In this document: piece after piece, positions 60,111 through 64,000 of the stretch
Numbering within the stretch: the first letter of the stretch is position 1
How the letters are laid out: each line of letters opens with the position of its first letter
Assembly: GCF_007670255.1 (NCBI RefSeq)
Contig: NZ_SZVS01000013.1
Coordinates: 1 to 64,000, forward strand
Direction of reading: 5' to 3'
Source: Paenarthrobacter nicotinovorans
Lineage (GTDB): Bacteria > Actinomycetota > Actinomycetes > Actinomycetales > Micrococcaceae
DNA: 64,000 bases
Notes under the pieces: model-generated
The model's input: the letters and a program-made list of their open reading frames with translations, nothing else
Databases searched by the model: none
What the model was told of the DNA's origin: nothing
Program-made: the position numbers and the translations under genes

Positions 60111-60448
60111 TGAGGCCACAGGCTCCGTATGCCGTGAACGCAATTTCCGCTTTCTCTTCAAACGAGGAGTTTTAAGCCTGGGGAATCGAGGACTGATCGG
60201 CCCGGCTGCTAAGCGGTTCTTGAGCCGAAAAACGTCGATCATTCTGGCTGTCAGTTCTAAATCGTGAAGGGGTTGGCTACCTGTTGGTAGTTGGCTACCT
60301 GTTGGTAATGGTGCCGCTGGGCCTGCTCATGGCCAAGCCGGCCCGTTTCGATATGGCGGCCAACAGAGCCGTTGTGTTCAGCGCCGCACCCCGCAATTCC
60401 GTGGTCGTCCTGTTATCGGACACTCGTCGAGTTGATCGGCATGATCCT
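60111..60448. other. non-coding stretch with a short tandem repeat
   Basis: No gene is supported. The only feature is an 18-base unit, GTTGGCTACCTGTTGGTA, repeated exactly twice at 60272-60307. Confidence 0.5.
60272..60307 (+). repeat. 18-base perfect tandem repeat
   Basis: GTTGGCTACCTGTTGGTA at 60272-60289 and again at 60290-60307, in non-coding DNA. Confidence 0.85.
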
Positions 60449-63112
60449 CTACGTCCGCTTCCTCCCCTGATCATCCGCGGGAACCCAACCGGCACCTAGT
60501 CCGAACGGCCCCTGCGCCTCGGGCGGAATTGATCCCTGCCGGGGTGACTTGACCTTCCAGCCGGGGCGAAACCAGCGCTCTGCGGCGGCCATCACTCGAG
60601 TAGCCACCGCCCAGTAGGCGATGCCGGCCGCAAGAGAAGCCGCGACGGCCAGCGCCTTGCTGGTTTGATCGAAAAGTGGGTATACGAGCCAGTGCGTCAC
60701 ATAGGCGTAGAGCGAGGCGCTGGCCAGGAGACCTGTGATCCGGTGCAGGGAGCGGGGCACGGACACGGTGGGAAGCCAGAGCAAGATGAGGAAGCCGGCG
60801 AGAACAGTGGCGTTGCGGTATTCGTTGTCGAACGTCCCGGGGATCGTCAGCAGGGCAAGGACTGTCACAATAGTCCGCTGCCGCAGGGTCCGGGACTCGG
60901 CTGCCGCCCAGCCAAGCGCGAACAGCCACAGCACCGGACCCTGGCCGGGATATGGAAGGTCGACGACGCGGAAACGCAGGAGCAGGTCCGCGCTGAAAAG
61001 GATCAGTGGGAAGCCCCATGGCCAGCGGCGTTCGGCGCGCCCGACTGCAGGGATCGCCAGGAGGACGGTCACGCCGAGCAGGATCTGTACCAGCATTTCG
61101 ACGAACCAGAAGCGGGAGAGGTCTGTCCATCCTTCCGGGCCGAGGAGGGAGTTGAGCAGGAACACGTTCGCCCAGCTGTATTTATCGGTCACGGCGAACG
61201 CGAAGCCGATCACCGCAACGCTTGGCACGATGATCCGGGCGACTGTGCGCAGCTGCCGTCGCAGCCGGGCCCGGGGCGGTCCGCTCAGTTGGAACCGGGC
61301 AAAGTTGAATCCGGCGGCCGCCATGAGCACGTGTGCCATGCCTTGCCAGGAGAACCACCCCACATGGGTGGAAATGATGAAGATGATGCCCACGGCACGC
61401 AGCACAATCCCGGTGTCCATCGGTGCCAACAGCCGCCTCCGCACGTTCCGCAGCCGTGCCAGCACGGAACGTGAGGAATCACGCTCCGATGTGGCATCTT
61501 GGGCTTGTGCGAGCTGGCGCAGAGGGATCAGATGCCAGTCCCTGGGAAGGTCCTGGATTGCGCGCTCAAGCCGGACAGATGCCGCAACATAGGACAGCGA
61601 GTCTCCGCCAAGTGAAACAAAAGTGTCCGTCTCAGCGATGTCGTCCCGTTCGAGGACGTCCATGAAGATGCTCCGCACATCGTTCGAAGCGCCTGGCGCT
61701 TCCGGGTCGTCGTATTGTCCTTTGTCCCGGTGCTCCTCTTCGGTGGTCAGGGCCAGGACGGCGGGATAGTCCGGCTTGCCGCTATCCAGACGTGGAATCG
61801 CCCCTACAGAGTGAAGGTGGATGGCAGCGCGGGGCACGCCCAAATCCTGAGCGAGCGTTTTGGCAATCAAGGGGAGGTCATGGCCGGATTCGACGGCCGC
61901 CACGATCTGGCCGTCCGCGCCAGCGGCAGCGGCGCTAATGCCCAGGTCCGACAGGACCCGCTCCACCTGACCGAGGTCCACCCGAAGACCAACAATTTTC
62001 ACGAATCGGCTGCGGCGGCCAACAATTTCATACAGGCCTTCAGCGGTCCGTCTCGCCAAGTCGCCCGTTAGGAGTTCCGTAACCGTGCGGCCCAATCCCA
62101 GATCTTCGGGATTTTCGGCGTAACCGAGCATGATATTGGGCCCGGTATAGACAAGTTCGCGCTCATCCAGCCCTGGGACCGTGGCGAGCCGGAACCGGCC
62201 GCCCGGAACGGGCACGCCTATGGTCTGTGGGTGTTCTTCCGCGAGGTCAGGTGGCAGGTACGCCATCCGGGCCGTGGCCTCGGTCTGCCCGTACATGACG
62301 AACAGATCCCAGCCACGCCGACGGCCCAACTGCGCGTAAGCACGGACCCGATCCGGTTCCAGCCGGCCGCCCGCCTGGGTGATGTACCGGAGGCCGGGCA
62401 GATCCTTGTCCGCGAAACCCACCCGCTCCAGCAGATCAAACGTGTAGGGGACAGCGGCGAATGAAGTCACCCGTTCTTCGCGGACCAACTCCCAGAAACA
62501 GGGGTCCACCACGGAAAGATCAGTGAGCACCACCGACGCCCCTGCGAACAAGTGGCTGTTCACCACCGACATCCCATAGCAGTAGGACAAGGGAAGGGTG
62601 GTGGCGGCCCGGTCGTCGGGACGCAACTGGAGGTACTGGGCGATTGAGGCCGCATTTGCCTGGACGGCCTCAGCGGAAAGACGAACAAGCTTCGGCGAGC
62701 CGGTGGACCCGGAGGTACTCAGTAAGAGCGCCAATTCAGGGTGCAGTGCGTGGCGGGTCCCATCCCGTCGCACCTCCAACATGGTCTCACCATCATGAAC
62801 TCGTGCCAGGACATCCGGATCGTATGCGGAAACCAGCGCTTCAGTAGCCCGCCCTCCACCGGCAGGCAGGACGAGCAACGGATGCCCGGATGACAGCGCC
62901 GCCAGGTACACCACCAGGGAGGGCAGGGAGTTCTCTGCTTCGAGGGCAACAAGACGGCGCACGGGCCCCAAAGATCGGGCCGTAGCGCTCACCTGGTCAG
63001 CGAGTTCCCGGTAACTCACCGATTCACCCTCAACATGTACAGCGGTCCGGTCACCGAATGCGGCCAACCCGGCGGCAAACGAGACACCCGCCAAAACTGG
63101 CTCCATAGTCAC
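60449..63112 (-). CDS. adenylation domain-carrier protein-membrane acyltransferase fusion
   Basis: 887 residues. N-terminal ~440 residues: an AMP-binding enzyme with 'LLLSTSGSTGSPKLVRLS' near 130-147, 'YGQTEATARMAYLPPD' near 270-285 and 'LLTGDLARRTAEGLYEIVGR' near 345. Residues ~480-545: a phosphopantetheine carrier domain with Ser in 'VSLGGDSLSYVAA' near 504. Residues ~575-855: about ten membrane helices starting 'AVGIIFIISTHVGWFSWQG', an acyltransferase 3-type domain. It should load an amino or acyl acid as an adenylate onto the carrier and pass it to a membrane acceptor. An iron box lies directly upstream. Confidence 0.75.
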   Translation of the reverse strand: MTMEPVLAGVSFAAGLAAFGDRTAVHVEGESVSYRELADQVSATARSLGPVRRLVALEAENSLPSLVVYLAALSSGHPLLVLPAGGGRATEALVSAYDPDVLARVHDGETMLEVRRDGTRHALHPELALLLSTSGSTGSPKLVRLSAEAVQANAASIAQYLQLRPDDRAATTLPLSYCYGMSVVNSHLFAGASVVLTDLSVVDPCFWELVREERVTSFAAVPYTFDLLERVGFADKDLPGLRYITQAGGRLEPDRVRAYAQLGRRRGWDLFVMYGQTEATARMAYLPPDLAEEHPQTIGVPVPGGRFRLATVPGLDERELVYTGPNIMLGYAENPEDLGLGRTVTELLTGDLARRTAEGLYEIVGRRSRFVKIVGLRVDLGQVERVLSDLGISAAAAGADGQIVAAVESGHDLPLIAKTLAQDLGVPRAAIHLHSVGAIPRLDSGKPDYPAVLALTTEEEHRDKGQYDDPEAPGASNDVRSIFMDVLERDDIAETDTFVSLGGDSLSYVAASVRLERAIQDLPRDWHLIPLRQLAQAQDATSERDSSRSVLARLRNVRRRLLAPMDTGIVLRAVGIIFIISTHVGWFSWQGMAHVLMAAAGFNFARFQLSGPPRARLRRQLRTVARIIVPSVAVIGFAFAVTDKYSWANVFLLNSLLGPEGWTDLSRFWFVEMLVQILLGVTVLLAIPAVGRAERRWPWGFPLILFSADLLLRFRVVDLPYPGQGPVLWLFALGWAAAESRTLRQRTIVTVLALLTIPGTFDNEYRNATVLAGFLILLWLPTVSVPRSLHRITGLLASASLYAYVTHWLVYPLFDQTSKALAVAASLAAGIAYWAVATRVMAAAERWFRPGWKVKSPRQGSIPPEAQGPFGLGAGWVPADDQGRKRT

Positions 63113-63124
63113 CGCTGCACTTTA

Positions 63125-63143
63125 GAAGGTATACCTTACCTAA
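63125..63143 (-). promoter_or_regulatory. IdeR/DtxR-type iron box
   Basis: On the minus strand, TTAGGTAAGGTATACCTTC lies 13 bases ahead of the start codon at 63112. It matches the known actinobacterial iron-box consensus TTAGGTTAGSCTAACCTAA in most positions (the left arm is nearly perfect). It predicts repression by IdeR/DtxR with ferrous iron, so the fusion enzyme is probably iron-limited. Confidence 0.6.
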
Positions 63144-63391
63144 CTCAAATGGACTATGACGATGGAATGCATTAAGGGGGATCTCGTGGACCTCGCGAGT
63201 GGCCAGAACGACCAGGCATTGGCTTAGTCAGCCTTACGGGACTCGATCGACCTGACCACAGCTTCCGGAGGATCTTTCTTTAACGCGATGGCATCCTTGG
63301 CCTAGATGGAGCGGGAACTCATGGTCGCCGTTTTGCTGCTCCTGGTACCGGGCCGGAGCCAAGGAGCGATGCGGAATATCCGGTGGTTCCG

Positions 63392-63997
63392 CTATGCCCC
63401 TGAGGCCCTGTTCCGGCGCTTGGCGGCGATGAAGAAGATAGCGGCGGCGACAGCAAGGATGGCGGCAGCAATGCCTCCGGCAATGGGTGCGTTGTCATCG
63501 TTGGGTTTGACCTCCGGTGCCGTTTCGGCCGCCGCAGTTGCGCTGGAGGCTGTGCTTGCGGCCGGGATTGGCGTCGCGGGTGGTGTGGCGGTGATGGCTT
63601 GGGCGGGATCCTGGACGGTGAAGGAGTAGTTGCCTTCGATGGGGTGGCCATCTGAGGAAACCGTCCGCCAGAGGACCTTGTATGCCCCGTTTGTCCCGCC
63701 GGTTATGGTGGTGGAGATGGTCGGGCCGTTAACGATGACTTTGCCGTCGCTGCGTGTCTTGCCTGTCTCGTCGGTGACGGTGATGACGCTGAGATTGAGC
63801 TGGGTGGCATCCATGGGAGGCTCCGAGAGCGTCAGGGAAACGGTGCCGGGGGCTGTGGTGATGGTAGTGTCCTTCGCCGGTGAGGTGGATTCCAAGGCGT
63901 CGTGGGCCATTGCCGGCGCCGCGGCGAAGGCCGGGATGAGGATGGCTGCGGCGAGGGCTAGCCGGATTTGGGTGTGTCGGTTGTTACGGGGGTTCAT
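63392..63997 (-). CDS. copC: CopC-domain copper protein
   Basis: 201 residues, starting three bases from the window edge. Signal peptide cut at 'APAMA-HDALESTSPA', leaving a His at the mature N-terminus, the copper ligand of CopC. The CopC beta-barrel follows ('PGTVSLTLSEPPMDATQLNL', then 'VLWRTVSSDGHPIEGNYSFT', with a second His ligand). An Ala/Pro-rich linker and a C-terminal membrane segment (about 170-192) anchor it. It binds copper outside the membrane. No CopD is within the window; it might lie beyond the right edge. Confidence 0.82.
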   Translation of the reverse strand: MNPRNNRHTQIRLALAAAILIPAFAAAPAMAHDALESTSPAKDTTITTAPGTVSLTLSEPPMDATQLNLSVITVTDETGKTRSDGKVIVNGPTISTTITGGTNGAYKVLWRTVSSDGHPIEGNYSFTVQDPAQAITATPPATPIPAASTASSATAAAETAPEVKPNDDNAPIAGGIAAAILAVAAAIFFIAAKRRNRASGA

Positions 63998-64000
63998 GGT

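Noticed and set aside
60284..60499. Short open frames on both strands before the 887-residue gene
   Set aside because: They overlap the 18-base tandem repeat or the end of the large gene and show no codon bias or ribosome site.
1..64000. CRISPR arrays, rRNA and tRNA genes
   Set aside because: No regularly spaced direct repeats with spacers, and no rRNA- or tRNA-like sequence was seen; the only tandem repeats are two-copy units at 32761, 43218 and 60272.

Overview
The window looks like part of a conjugative plasmid from a high-GC actinobacterium of the Micrococcaceae (Arthrobacter, Pseudarthrobacter or Paenarthrobacter type), and probably a linear one. The main reason is the gene pair at 3.2-9.0 kb: a 1727-residue protein with a CHC2 zinc finger, a Toprim fold, a P-loop ATPase and a C-terminal block resembling family B polymerase motifs, followed by a 186-residue helix-turn-helix protein. 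From memory, this matches the polymerase and terminal-protein genes pAL1.101 and pAL1.102 of the linear plasmid pAL1 of Arthrobacter nitroguajacolicus. No telomere is visible inside the window.

Layout. 0-9 kb: the tail of an incoming gene, small DNA-binding proteins, a frameshifted phage/plasmid family gene, a RES-type toxin/antitoxin pair, then the replication pair. 9-14.5 kb: a ribbon-helix-helix-like protein, a block of GGAACAGGT repeats, a kinase-like protein, a DnaQ-type exonuclease and an XRE plus nucleotidyltransferase pair. 14.6-19.0 kb: a six-gene operon with a sigma factor, an HTH-like protein, an ImmA/IrrE-type metallopeptidase, a ubiquitin-like protein, an E2-like protein and a JAB-E1 fusion. 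19.3-32.4 kb: one long minus-strand operon that starts with parA and a partner gene and runs through a complete Tad pilus locus (CpaB, TadZ, TadA, TadB, TadC, Flp, three TadE-like proteins, a LysM/BTAD protein, secreted proteins and a prepilin peptidase). 33-46 kb: a sigma-like regulator, then a plus-strand type IV secretion cluster (TcpC/VirB8-like, small membrane proteins, VirB4, TrbL/VirB6-like, an M23-NlpC/P60 wall hydrolase) and an FtsK/SpoIIIE-type DNA translocase. 46-53 kb: an autoregulated XRE repressor and many small unknown plasmid genes, several with one-base frameshifts. 53.9-60.2 kb: a junk-rich accessory segment with a DndA fragment, an IstB remnant, AT-richer secreted proteins, a recombinase tail, DedA, and pseudogenes of a metal P-type ATPase and a universal stress protein. 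60.4-64 kb: an iron-box-controlled adenylation/carrier/acyltransferase fusion and a CopC protein.

The most striking signal is not a gene. The decamer GGGACATACC occurs 12 times on the two strands between 1.7 and 53.1 kb and never in the last 11 kb. About 0.12 copies are expected by chance. The copies fall in all reading frames, several force the rare Ile codon ATA, and both orientations occur, so the DNA itself appears to be selected. Three further families of operator-like palindromes link distant promoters: TGCAA-n-GGT-n-TTGCA near 13.0, 32.7 and 33.9 kb; TTGATTAAT near 11.2, 32.5 and 46.1 kb; and an eight-copy 15-bp palindrome array at 43.0-43.3 kb. Together they suggest a plasmid-wide regulatory or segregation network that connects replication, partition, pilus and transfer.

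All functional names come from reading motifs by eye; no database search was run.
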